From Archilochus colubris (lineage: Eukaryota; Chordata; Aves; Apodiformes; Trochilidae), in contig CM041090.1 in assembly GCA_023079485.1 (NCBI GenBank), positions 35,366,874 through 35,430,873 of the forward strand: DNA of 64,000 nucleotides, given 5' to 3'. Position numbers and translations under genes: made by a program. The notes under the pieces were generated by a model, which saw only the letters and a list, made by a program, of their open reading frames with translations, had not been told where the DNA came from and searched no databases. Positions 24,303 to 34,318 of this stretch are shown piece by piece (positions within the stretch are counted from its first letter, which is position 1; the number at the start of each line of letters is the position of its first letter).

Positions 24303-24605
24303 ATCCCGTTCCTCTTCCCTGTGCACCCCATCCATCTAAGCAACGTGTCAGGAATCAGGCACCGGGAATCAGGCTGCGGATGCTGTGCCAGCCCCGCGGT
24401 GTGCAGGGCCCCTCCCTGGCACCCAGCAGCCACGGGGAGCGTGTCCCCACCTGAGCCAAGAGCAAATACCAGAGGCATGAATCCCTGCCCTGACAGCTCC
24501 GGGTTTGCAGAGCTTAATTAAAATGATAAAACAGCTGCAAGGCCGGGCAGGCTCGCTGGCACGCGGTGGGTGATCGGCTCGGATGGTTTCTTGCTGCCGA
24601 GAGGT
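24303..24605. promoter_or_regulatory. CpG-dense block, candidate promoter or enhancer
   Basis: By eye there are about 16 CpG dinucleotides in 300 bp, clearly above the sparse CpG of surrounding DNA. The block includes ccccgcggtg, cacgcggtgg and gatcggctcggatgg. Within it is an AT-rich homeodomain-type segment, gagcttaattaaaatgataa, followed by the E-box CAGCTG. No TATA box or initiator can be assigned. It might be a small CpG island promoter or a conserved enhancer; the sequence alone does not decide. Confidence 0.3.
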
Positions 24606-24688
24606 GAGAGCCAGGGAAGGTCCACTCGTGGCCTCTCCTCTGCTGCTCACTTTGATTCTGTTCCTACTGTCTTGGGAAAGAGCTTGAG

Positions 24689-24756
24689 TCCCAAGTGGGC
24701 ATTTAAGTGTTTCTGTAAATGTGGCTTTGCTCAGACACTCACATGCCCACTTGGGA
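24689..24756 (+). ncRNA. Candidate hairpin, possibly pre-miRNA-like
   Basis: Arm 24690-24702 (cccaagtgggcat) is perfectly complementary to 24743-24755 (atgcccacttggg). Pairing continues inward with two mismatches over 24703-24710 against 24735-24742, then ctg/cag at 24713-24715 and 24732-24734, leaving a loop of about 16 nt. This gives a 68-nt stem-loop with about 24 pairs, similar in size to a microRNA precursor. I do not recognise either arm as a known miRNA. A further copy of the outer word (cttggga, 24671-24677) could compete for pairing. Expression is unknown, and it could instead be a relic of a small inverted-repeat transposon. Confidence 0.3.
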
Positions 24757-26399
24757 GATCCACTGTGGTCTGCACCAAGGAACACCAGGGACATTTTTCT
24801 CTTCACCGTAGGGATGGGCAACTTATGATGTTGCAGGCTTAGGTTGTTGTTGTTGTGAAGGGCAAAGCATTTGAGGGATTTGCCTTTTTGCTTATCCACC
24901 CTCCACCTCTAAAGGGATTCAACTCATCTCCCCTTGGTTTAGAAAAGCCTCAAGATCCACCTCCTCAACTGAACCCACCTCTTACCTGTGCAGAGGTCCC
25001 ATCCTTACAGACTGTGTCTTCAGTCCCCCAGGAGAGACCCCTCCCCAGCCCATTGGCCTCCATGGCCCAGAGCAGCTCCTTCAAAGTCTGATGTCTCTTC
25101 CTACACACTAAGCTCACAGCCCCCTGCATGCACAAATACTTGTGTTCACACAAAATACACTTAAATCAGTCCAAAGGACAAGAAGCCTCTCACAGCTCTG
25201 GTTGTGCATCTCCACCAGGCAAAGGTGCTTCTCTTCCACCTTTCCCACAAGAGCTCCCTCCCCTCCCCATCCGCATTCAGTTGTGGGTTTAGGAAATGGT
25301 GTGTACATGCCAGAGGAAGCACATTCATGCATCTGGAATATCAGTGTGAGCCCTCAGTGCCTCCTCTCTTTGCTGCCTCTCTACAGGAATAAATTATTAA
25401 AATGCAGGTGGTTCATGAGGAGCTTGAATTCTTACTCATTTGGTATCTGGATCCTTGGCTGCTCTTAAAGCTTGAATACCTTTCTAACACCTAGCAAGAT
25501 GTCACGGGAACCACCAAAGCCACAGATGAACACTTTTCTGTTTCCTGGATCCCACTGTTCTTACAGTGCCCTCAGATATTGTCACTGCTCTTCCTCTGCA
25601 GGGGCATAGCAGAGCTGCTTCAAAGACAAGCATTCCAACTACAGAAGAAGCAGAGAGCTCTCAGAGGCAGGTGTTAACATTTATCTTATAGCTCTGGCTT
25701 TCCCAGTGCCTCTTTCAAGGTTTTCAGGCAGGAGATGTAATTCCCTCCACTCCCCTTGCTGTCCACAGGTCTCAATGGGCTCTGGGCACATATTGCCATC
25801 ACCTCGTGGTAACATGGAAAACACCCAAATGACACCTCTGTGAGATGAGAACAGGGACAGAGGAACTACGGGTATGTGGAGCACCCCATCTTGACTGGAG
25901 AGAATGAATGGTCACCCCAAAAGCATGTCATCTGCACTAAGGCGGGGATTGAAGGCTGGTGGCTGAGGAGAGCAGGTGGGACACTTGTTCTTCATCCCCT
26001 GCTCAGCTGTTGGAGGACATCCCTGTGTCACTGGCCTCTGCTCTGCCACAGATGGGATAGAATGCCATGGATATATCACTTGTACCTATGGGACAGGACA
26101 GGATGTGCATCACTGTTGCTATTAATGCCCCATCCCATGCAGGTAGACTCCCATTTCTCAGTGGCAAAAGAGAAAACACAAATGGTATTAAAGACAACCA
26201 GCCGGCTTTTGTGGAGCAGAGAACCCTGAGGATTAACTCCTCTCTAATAACACCTACTTTTGTAATGAAGCATCAAGTAAAAAGCCCCTACCATTCGTCA
26301 GTAATATGTTTTGCCATATTTTTCAACTAACTTTTTCCATAGCCAGGAGTAACAGAGCATCAGAACTGAGTGGACAAAGTATCAGCTAATGGGGAACAA

Positions 26400-26615
26400 G
26401 GAGAGCCAGTCCCAGTTTTAGTGCTATGACCTTAGGCAAATCACTTACCTGCCCCACTGTTTATCCTTCCACACTTTGTCTGTCTTCTCTGTCCAGACTA
26501 CAAGTGCTTTGGGACAGACACCATCTCCTGAAATGTGTTTTCAACGATTCCCCTTGGAGGGCACTGAAGAACATAAGTGCTTAGTATACCATAAAGATAT
26601 TTAGTAAATAACAGG
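26400..26615 (+). mobile_element. MIR-like ancient amniote SINE remnant
   Basis: The core words 'tatgaccttaggcaaatcac' and 'ttacctgccccactgtttat' are followed by 'gtccagactacaagtgcttt' and 'gggacagacaccatctcctg'. Then come 'gcactgaagaacataagtgc' and 'ataaagatatttagtaaata'. This is the order of a nearly full-length amniote MIR/CORE-SINE, whose counterparts are 'tgaccttgggcaagtcactt', 'gtaagctctttggggcagg' and 'gcctagcacaatgg'. The copy is old and diverged. Its length makes it one of the two best MIR-like matches in the window. Confidence 0.7.
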
Positions 26616-26929
26616 CAATTGTGAGTCACTACCCTGCATCTCCATGTCTGGTTCTTGGTGAGTATTTTTATACACAACTAAGAGATGTAATGACCTATAC
26701 CCCATCTTCAAAAGGAGGAACCCAAGGGTCTTAACTCATGTGAATTTAAAAATGTAATGGCTGAGGCAGTTCCTGCTCTGCTTCTGCAGGAGAGGCACCT
26801 CTCTCAGATGGGGAACAAGAAGAGGACAGCTAGGAGCAGATCCTGATTTCAACTGTCCCACTATATAGTGGCAACCACAAGTCTCTGAGCTCCCATCACC
26901 TCATTCTTTTCAGTCACTTCATAAAAAAT

Positions 26930-27070
26930 AGCGTCATTTGTTGGCACTTAAGAATTTACAGGTCTCTTGGCAAAAGCCATGCATTTATTTTGTTTGTTTT
27001 GCCTTTGTGCTTTATTGATCTCTGAAGAGGACTTTGTCTTCTTTAGCTTTTGTCTCATGATTTAAATAGA
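26930..27070. promoter_or_regulatory. AT-rich block with SOX/FOX-like words
   Basis: The block contains tgtttgttttgcctttgtgc, which overlaps a forkhead-like TGTTTGTTTT and a SOX-like CTTTGT (27003-27008). A ttattgatc word follows. It is a motif-rich block of the kind seen in conserved enhancers. Motif density in AT-rich DNA is weak evidence, so this is a candidate only. Confidence 0.15.
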
Positions 27071-27209
27071 TTTGCTGAAGAACAGCTGTGATCAGCCTTG
27101 GTGTGCAGTGCACTTGAAAAGCACTCAGATATGGGGACAGCTTCATATGTGATCATCTGCTAAAGGATCTGTCCCATTGCCCCTTTTTTCTTCACCTACT
27201 GCTCAACTG

Positions 27210-27595
27210 CTCTATGAAGATAGGCTGAGGGAGATGGGGTTCTTCAGCCTGGACAAGAGGAGGCTCCAAGGTGACCTGATTGCAGTTTTGCAATAGCCGA
27301 AGGGGGCCTACAAGAAAGCTGGAGAAGGGCTTTTTGCACAGGTATGTAGCAAGAAGACAAGGGGCAATGGTTTAGAACTTGAAGAGGCGATATTTAGGTT
27401 AGGTATTAGGAGGAAATTCTTAACTGTGAGGGTAGTGAGACTTTGGCCCAGGCTGCTCAGGGAAGTTTTGGGTGCCCTCTTCCTGGAAGCGTTGAAGGCC
27501 AGGTTGGATGGGAGGTGTCCCTGCCCATGGCAGGGGGGTTGGAACAGGATGATCTTTAAGGTCCCTTCCAACCAGAACCATTCTATGATTCTGTG
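27210..27595 (+). mobile_element. CR1 LINE 3' region
   Basis: This is the longest CR1 copy in the window (about 386 bp), read forwards. It has 'atgaagataggctgagggag', 'ttcttcagcctggacaagag', 'gaggctccaaggtgacctga', 'gtccctgcccatggcagggg' and 'gatgatctttaaggtccctt'. It ends with the octamers attctatg and attctgtg (27580-27595). It covers the 3' UTR and the end of the element only, so no reverse-transcriptase domain is present. The open frames on its minus strand are artefacts. Confidence 0.96.
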
Positions 27596-29139
27596 AACTT
27601 CCTTCGTTCATTCAGCTATCTTCTGCTTCTTCTTTATTTTCATACAGGATCATCTGGCTCTGCAGTAGCACAGAGGTGGTTCAGCTGGTACAAGCACACC
27701 AAGTTTGGTGCTCCTGCCCCATGCAGAAGATCACGCATATTGCTAAGGATGTATCTCCTCACCTCCCAATCCATCTGCTCTTGGACTGCTTTGACTGCTG
27801 ATTGACCTTTTTGGTAGCCCCATGAAAAATCTTGGCAGTCCTGGCAAATGCATATCACAAAAAATCAGGTGAGTCCCAGGTGTCTTGGAAAGACTGTGCA
27901 TGCACAGATGATCTGTGAGGTTTTTTTGTGTCCAAGAGCCATTTTAATACCTTATAATCCTGGTTGGTTTCTAGCTCATGCTCCCAGGCCTCTTTCATTG
28001 CCTCTTTCCGCAGGGCAAGTGAAAGTGCTGTCAGGTGAGAGAGCAGGAGGTAGTATAAAGCAGTGAGTTCAGTTTGTCTTGGTGAACATGAAAAGTTGAT
28101 GAGATAAGTGCAGCAGCTGGATCAGACAGGTGTTTAACCAGGTTCAGGGGATTGTTCAAAGAAGTAAGATGAGGAACCAGAATGTTCTTTCTCTCATCAA
28201 AGAGCTCTGCATGCATCCCCACAGATAAGGAAGCAATTTGAAGCATTTACCTGTGATAATCTTGTCTGATCAATCAAACCAGCCACCAGCTTTTGTGTCC
28301 TTCCCTAAGGGCTGCGTTGAAATGAGGACACCCCTGCCACTGTGCCAGCAGGAGGAGAAAAATCACTTCTGCTTCTTAGAAATGCACAGAAACATGATAC
28401 ACTGGAAAACCTGAAGATAATCAGAAGGGAGATAAGCCGAGGAGAGAGCAAATGTTTCCTAGACCAGATCCATTCTTTGTACTCCAGATATCCATGCCAT
28501 CAAAGCTTTGACCCAGGATAGTGTGTTTAAAAGACAAATTTAAGAGACAAAAATGCTGCCTGTTGCGGGCCATTGCCATGTAACTCAGCACCACCACAAC
28601 CTGCCTGATGGGGCTTTCCTTCTCTGTGTTCCCCCTGCAAAAAATCCTTTTTTTGGTGCTCCTGGCCTATCAGGTAATTTTTTGTTCTGGTAGAAACAAC
28701 TGGGCTGTTTATCCTGGGTCTGAATGCATTCCTCCTGCTGCTTCTCCTTAAAAGGCATCACCCACCTGGCCTGAGGATGAACATGAACTCAGGCGCCTCA
28801 CACTCACCCTTGCATAGCAACTGCTGGGAGTGACAGATTTTAAGGGAATTGGTGGTTATCTGATACATAGTTGAGCAGCCACGTCCAAGGCTATAATTGA
28901 TCCTTGCTCTCTTTTCTTTGCCACAAGCCCACCTGCTAACTGCAGCTCTTTCCATCAGGTTGTCCTCTAAAGAAGGGATTAATCTTGTAGTGTAGTTAAA
29001 ATTACACACGAGTTATTTGAGAGAGTAATATCTGTGCACTGAGCTAAAGACCCAGCCTGGGAGTACAGAATCAAACAGGGCTGTTCTCTTAATGTTTAAG
29101 CCTAGGGACTAGGCTCTGCCAGTGACACGGTGTAACATG

Positions 29140-29420
29140 ACACAGAGGGCAGATTTGCATTCTTTATTTTCATTTTCAAGGGGTACCGTCGTGCTGTGAC
29201 ACGTGCTAGTGCTGCTTTACCTTAAACTGCTCCCCTTGGGTGAATTTAACAGCTAAAAGCTTGCATGTTATTCCAGCTGCAGGCAAAATGTGTGGCACAG
29301 TGCTTTTTATTTGAAAAATAAAGTCACTGGTGCAAATAAATGAGACTGGAATCACTGATTTTGCAGATTATTTGCAGCTTGGGAAGTACATAAAGTTGAA
29401 AAAACACCTCATTTATGAGC
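29140..29420. promoter_or_regulatory. AT-rich candidate enhancer with POU octamer
   Basis: An exact POU octamer ATTTGCAT lies at 29153-29160. It is followed by several AT-rich words, including gcaaataaatgag (29332-29344, forkhead-like) and gattatttgcagc (about 29365-29377). The block lacks any recognisable repeat and has the texture of a conserved noncoding element. Conservation was not tested, so this is a candidate only. Confidence 0.25.
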
Positions 29421-29969
29421 AGGTCGTTACAGAGGTTAGGACATGAAATAGAGTCTTTGGCCATGTCCTATAGCTATGTTTGGTAATGTTTCTTAATTTA
29501 TTCTTTCTACAGAGATAAAATCACTGCTGTATTTTCTCCCTTTTCTGGTTTTATGACCACAGAATACATTAACATACATTCAAATTTTTTTTTTTGTGCT
29601 TTAATAGTTGCCATTGCATGTTTATGAACACCAATGAACTTAGCACAAAGGCACTTGGAGAAAGAAACACATTGATTTACCAGTTTAGAAGAGAGGAAAA
29701 AGACTTGGGCATGGATAGCAGGGAGGGAGAAGGTGGCTGAAGGCAGCTGGGAATACCAAGGAAGTCCTGGAGGATCCAGCATGCTTCACTGAAGTTCTAT
29801 CTGCATCTGCTGGTCACCAGCACACGAGCCTGAACTCCAGTGTTAGTGACAAGGGAAATCTTCCAAGGAGAAAGGGTCATCAAAGCTGGCCTGGGAGTTA
29901 TAATTACTGTTGGACTGCCAATTCTGGCAAACCCTGAAGTCAGGGCAACACAGCCAGGGAAAAAAAATC

Positions 29970-30045
29970 CCCACTGGCTTTGGCTTGGGCCAAATCTCCA
30001 CTCTGTGCTTCAGTTTCCCCATCTGCACAATTTCTGTTCTCATAG
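29970..30045 (+). mobile_element. Short MIR-like remnant
   Basis: The segment ctctgtgcttcagtttcccc followed by atctgcacaattt (30001-30033) matches the MIR word order 'ctctgagcctcagtttcctc' and 'atctgtaaaatg'. Only this part is clear, so the edges are guesses. Confidence 0.4.
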
Positions 30046-32761
30046 GCTCAGTCTGAGCATCTCAGTTAATGCTTACAAGGGACAATGAGCCTGGAATGGT
30101 GGTTAACCAGGCACATCACAGGATTGTGTTTTTAGAAGAAAGAAATACTTCCTTTTGACTGCCTTCCCAAAAATGTCATTGACAGAAGATCTATTTGTTG
30201 GGCAGGAGCTTGCAAACACTAACCCTGAGCTCAGCCATGATTATACAGCACATTTGTGCAGTTAATATCACAACTGGGAAGTAAATTAAACCCCTGCTTG
30301 CTGAAGGGGCTGTTCATTCATATGACCCTATAAGCCATGGACACACCAGCTGACATACCATGCTAAAACATGACCAAATTACTGATAAAAGGAGAAGAAA
30401 GAGGGTTGCCCCCATTCAGTACAATTGCACATGAATGCTCATCTGCAATGTGATGTTATACAGGGGACCCTTCTCCAAATTTTGAGGGTTATTGCAGGGC
30501 AGATCTGCTCAGAAGGAAGCAGAAGGGTGTGTTGCCTAAAACCCTGGCTTAAACACCCCAATCAAACCACCTGTCCTCCACATTTCATGGCTACAGCAGA
30601 ACCCTGCAGCAGGATGCACCAACCACAGCCATGTCTGGCACACACAAACATCTGTGCAAAGAGGTGGTGGAGCTGGGCCCTCAGAAGGGGCAAAGGGACT
30701 GGGCAGGTTTGAGGTGGAGCATCCCCATGGCATCAAAATGGTTTAAGTAGTCTTTAGTTGTTAATCATCATTTGCTAGTTGGGTTTTTTGGGTCTTTTTT
30801 TAGTCTGTCATTAACTGATTTATACATTTGTGGAGAAGTAGATATTAAATAAGATGCTAGAAAATGGGAATTAAAATTTCATGAAGGAAAATCAGCTGCA
30901 AAATTACGTTTTTTCTTTTACCTGAGACAAATAGGGAGAAATTAAGGGATGTCAAGTGCTGAGGTTGGGCTGACACCCATAATAAATGGATGAAAACAGA
31001 TACACTTCAATATTGCATTTAGTTGAACAGATTTGCTTTTCTTTAAAAAATACTGGAAATTTCTCCAAGTTTTAGATAATTTTCTGATAAATTTAATACC
31101 TGGCTTACCTCTATTGCTTTTTGTAGCCAATGCACCAGACACCAACTTTAGGTTTGTTTTTTCTTCATTCAGATTATAGCTTGTCTTTGTTTTATTCTTC
31201 CTTTTGTCCTTTTAAGTCCACCACTATGCAGTAATTGGAAAGCTGCAGATGACAGGACTTGTAACCTGCTTTCTTCACTGTCTTAGAATTAGATGTCCAG
31301 TGAAAGCTAAGCTAAGCCTTTTCCCCTTCCTAGAGAGCATGGGATAACCTGCCAGCTGGGTCTCTCTCTCTGCTCACTGTAAAATGAGCTCAGAGGACCA
31401 GCTCGAGTGAGTAGCTCACTCTCATCTGGCTAAAAATGTGTCAGATGATTTGCACTCAGGGTGAGTAGAAAAGAAATGAGACACGGGCAAACAGATGATT
31501 GTAAGAAAGCTGAAGAGAAAATGCAGCCTCACATATTATAAAATCTATGTGACTCTGAGGGACAAGTGAGGAACAAAGGGACTTGGAATGAAGAGTAAAA
31601 GGGGGAAAATAAGGAAGAAAATTGTCTTTTCAAGCATTTTAATAGATCAACATCAATGTTTTAAATACTGGATTTTTTTTTCCAATACAAAAATCAGTAT
31701 TTCTCATAGGTCTATATTCATCACTTCTGGGCTCATTCCTATTTTTTCCAATCTCAGACTTCTATTGCTAAACATATGAAACCTCTGTATCTAGCAGAAT
31801 AGATTCTGCTGGCACAAACAGCTTCCTCTCTCTTTCTCTGCTTCTCTTTCCCAGCTTCAGCTGTTATCATCTGTGTTCACACATGCCTTCTGATGCTTTT
31901 CCTAGTTCCAGATGACTAGAGAGAAGATAGTCAGCCAAGGCAGTGCTGGCACTACAGGACATCCCCATCGCTCTACAGAAGTGAAAATGTGTTTTCCCCT
32001 TTCTGAGATCATCTTGCTATGGTTTCCTGACTGTACAGGACACAGGGACATGATGTAGCTGATAGAAGCCTTTATACAAAGTATTTATACCTCGTGCTTT
32101 CTGCTGCCATCCCGTCACTGCTGCCTGGAGCATGGCCCCAGATACTTCCATCTTCCCACAGCTTCTCACCAGGGCATGCAATGAATCTCTGTTTCAGCCA
32201 TCCTGACTGGTGACAGAATGACCCCAGTGCTACTGCAGAGTTTGAGCTGAAAACAAACAGGGAAAAAATATTAGGGTGACAGGATCATCCCACAGGGCCA
32301 AAAGGAGACCTACTCCCAAATGCTATGGATTGTGGATGGTCAATTATCATCATTTAGTATCTCAGAAAGTTCCTCTGTCTTGTTTCAGGTGTCTGTGCAT
32401 TCACGCCAGCCTCAGACGTCCCCCTGGGAATGGGCACCTTATGGCAGTCTTTGCCCATGCATCTGTAGCCCATTACACTATTTTTTAAGCCTCTTGTCTG
32501 ATGGGACACTTAGAGGAGAACCAGTAATTCTTGCAAGACTTTGCATTACAGGCAGGTCTGAGCAGTGGTTGTAGCTGGAAGGAAGGCAGCAAAGGCTGTA
32601 CATGAAAATTACCTCTGATCTGAGAAGTGAGGGACCATGATAGATGGGAAAGAAGGAGCTTCAGTAAGGGTTGCTCTGCTACATGCCCCACAAAAATAGT
32701 ACTGCAGAGATGTGCAGGTACCATTGGTACTCCTCAGTCCTACATCTCTTTCTATGAGTAG

Positions 32762-33080
32762 AACTGTAGAATTGTTTTACTTGGAAAAGACCAGTAACAT
32801 CATCATGTCCAATGCTGTCTAGCCCAGCACTAAACCATGTCCCTAAGCACCACATCCACATGGCTTTTAAATACCTCCAGGGATGGTGACACAACCACTG
32901 CCCTGGGCAGCCTGTTCCAGTGCTTGACAACACTTTTGGTGTAGAACTTTTTTCCTAATATCCAAACTAAACCTCCCCTGGCACAACTTGAGACCATTTC
33001 GTGTTGTCCTATTGCTTGTTACTTGAAAGAAGAGACCAACATCCAACTCATTACATCCTCCTTTCAGGTAGCTGTAGTCC
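32762..33080 (-). mobile_element. CR1 LINE 3' region
   Basis: On the plus strand it begins aactgtagaattgttttact and runs through 'catcatgtccaatgctgtct', 'actaaaccatgtccctaagc', 'ctccagggatggtgacacaa', 'gggcagcctgttccagtgct' and 'ctcctttcaggtagctgtag'. That is about 320 bp of avian CR1 read backwards. The 3' octamers are decayed (ctgtagaattg), and the copy is 5' truncated near 33080. No coding domain is included. Confidence 0.95.
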
Positions 33081-33934
33081 CCTAGGAGTCCAGGAGTTCT
33101 CTGTCCTATGAATGCCTGTGTCTAATTGGGCCCATCAAGTGAACAAATAGCCTTTCAAAACCAACTTCCATTTTCCAAGGTAACTTTTATGGCTTTTCCA
33201 CTGTTTCCTTAGCTCCCACTGCTTTGTATTCCTAAGGCTGTGGTTGAATTTCAGGAAGCAGAACTGGTTGGGAGTGTCCCAGGTTCAACTTTTAGATTCC
33301 ATATTCAAGACTGGAAGATGAAGTAGAAAGCAGATTTCTAGGCCCACTTGGGAAATGTAAGATGGATGTGATTTCATGTTGTGACAACAAGAAGAAAAAT
33401 CAGTCACCCATTAGCACTTTAACTTGCTATCCTTCATAGTAGTATGAATTTGGAAGCTGAGAGCAAAATAGGGCTCTTAGGTGTTCTTGGAAGTGTTACA
33501 GTTGTAGCCAAACAAATGTGTCCCACTTCCAATGTTCTAGTATATTTTGTCATTTTTCTGGAACAGGCAAAAAAAGTAATGGATTTTTTTTTGTTTTCTG
33601 ATGTTCATTTTTAGCAGTTCTAGTAATACCTGCAGAAAACCTGGTAACCCCAGTTACATTACCACACAGACAGCCATATGGGAAGTATGTTTAAAAATGC
33701 TTCCAGCCAACCCATTGGTTATATCAGCATTATCATTGCTCCCACCTACACTAAGATTAGGGTAGCTGAGAAGGTATGTTTGTGCCACACATCTGGCAGC
33801 CTGGCTACCCGAGAGTGTCTAAAGGTGGGAAACAGGTTAAGAAGCATTGTCTGAACTGGAATCAGAGTATAAGGAGGTGAAAATAAAATCCAGAACTAAA
33901 CACACTTTTCCTTTGGCATTCTGAGCCAAGTTGC

Positions 33935-34318
33935 CTACTCTCTTACGTTCATATCTGCTACAAACCAGTCTGCCATAAAGTACTCTATCCACATAAAATC
34001 TAATACCAGTGGACCCCTGCACAGGGTCTTGAGCCACTTCTGCTGGCTTGGTGACTTCTTTTGATGTACCAATGAGAGCAGCTCATGACTGATTTGATTT
34101 AGTGCTAGCTCGCAGTGTTGCCATGACTCTTCATTTTGCAAACTCTTTTCTTCCTTTCCCAAAGTCAAATATGGAAAAGCTGTGACAGCAGCACAAGCAA
34201 AAGGATATTGGAAATAATCCTCTTCATTCAGCCTGCATGCAAGATTTAGTGGTGCAGTAGCATTGCAAGGATGATTTCCATGCATCTGATAACACTGTGA
34301 CACCCTATAATAAAACAT
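33935..34318 (-). other. Unidentified open stretch, possible cryptic exon or pseudogene
   Basis: The minus strand is open for 127 codons in otherwise AT-rich, stop-rich DNA. An acceptor-like TTTTATTATAG lies just inside its upstream end (the AG is the complement of 34305-34306). A donor-like AAC|GTAAGA lies near its end (GTAAGA is the complement of 33941-33946). This would delimit a 358-bp exon (33947-34304) that is open throughout. A second frame on the same strand stays open from about 34085 to the stop at 33837. The translation is balanced in composition but I recognise no family. The upstream pyrimidine tract is weak and no partner exon was found. Chance remains likely. Confidence 0.2.

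Larger units (their letters stand above)
19493..27209. other. Mixed-composition non-coding DNA
   Basis: No gene is recognised. The stretch includes a T-rich patch at about 23077-23130, the CpG-dense block at 24303-24605, the hairpin at 24689-24756 and a MIR-like remnant at 26400-26615. An AT-rich block with SOX/FOX-type words lies at 26930-27070. A 73-codon frame at 22757-22978 happens to start with a hydrophobic segment but has no other support. Confidence 0.6.
27596..32761. other. Non-coding DNA
   Basis: No gene is recognised. The stretch contains an AT-rich motif-dense block at 29140-29420, a T11 run at 29585-29595 and a short MIR-like remnant at 29970-30045. AT-rich DNA lies at about 30.7-31.2 and 31.55-31.8 kb. 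All open frames are under 100 codons and show no family resemblance. Confidence 0.65.
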
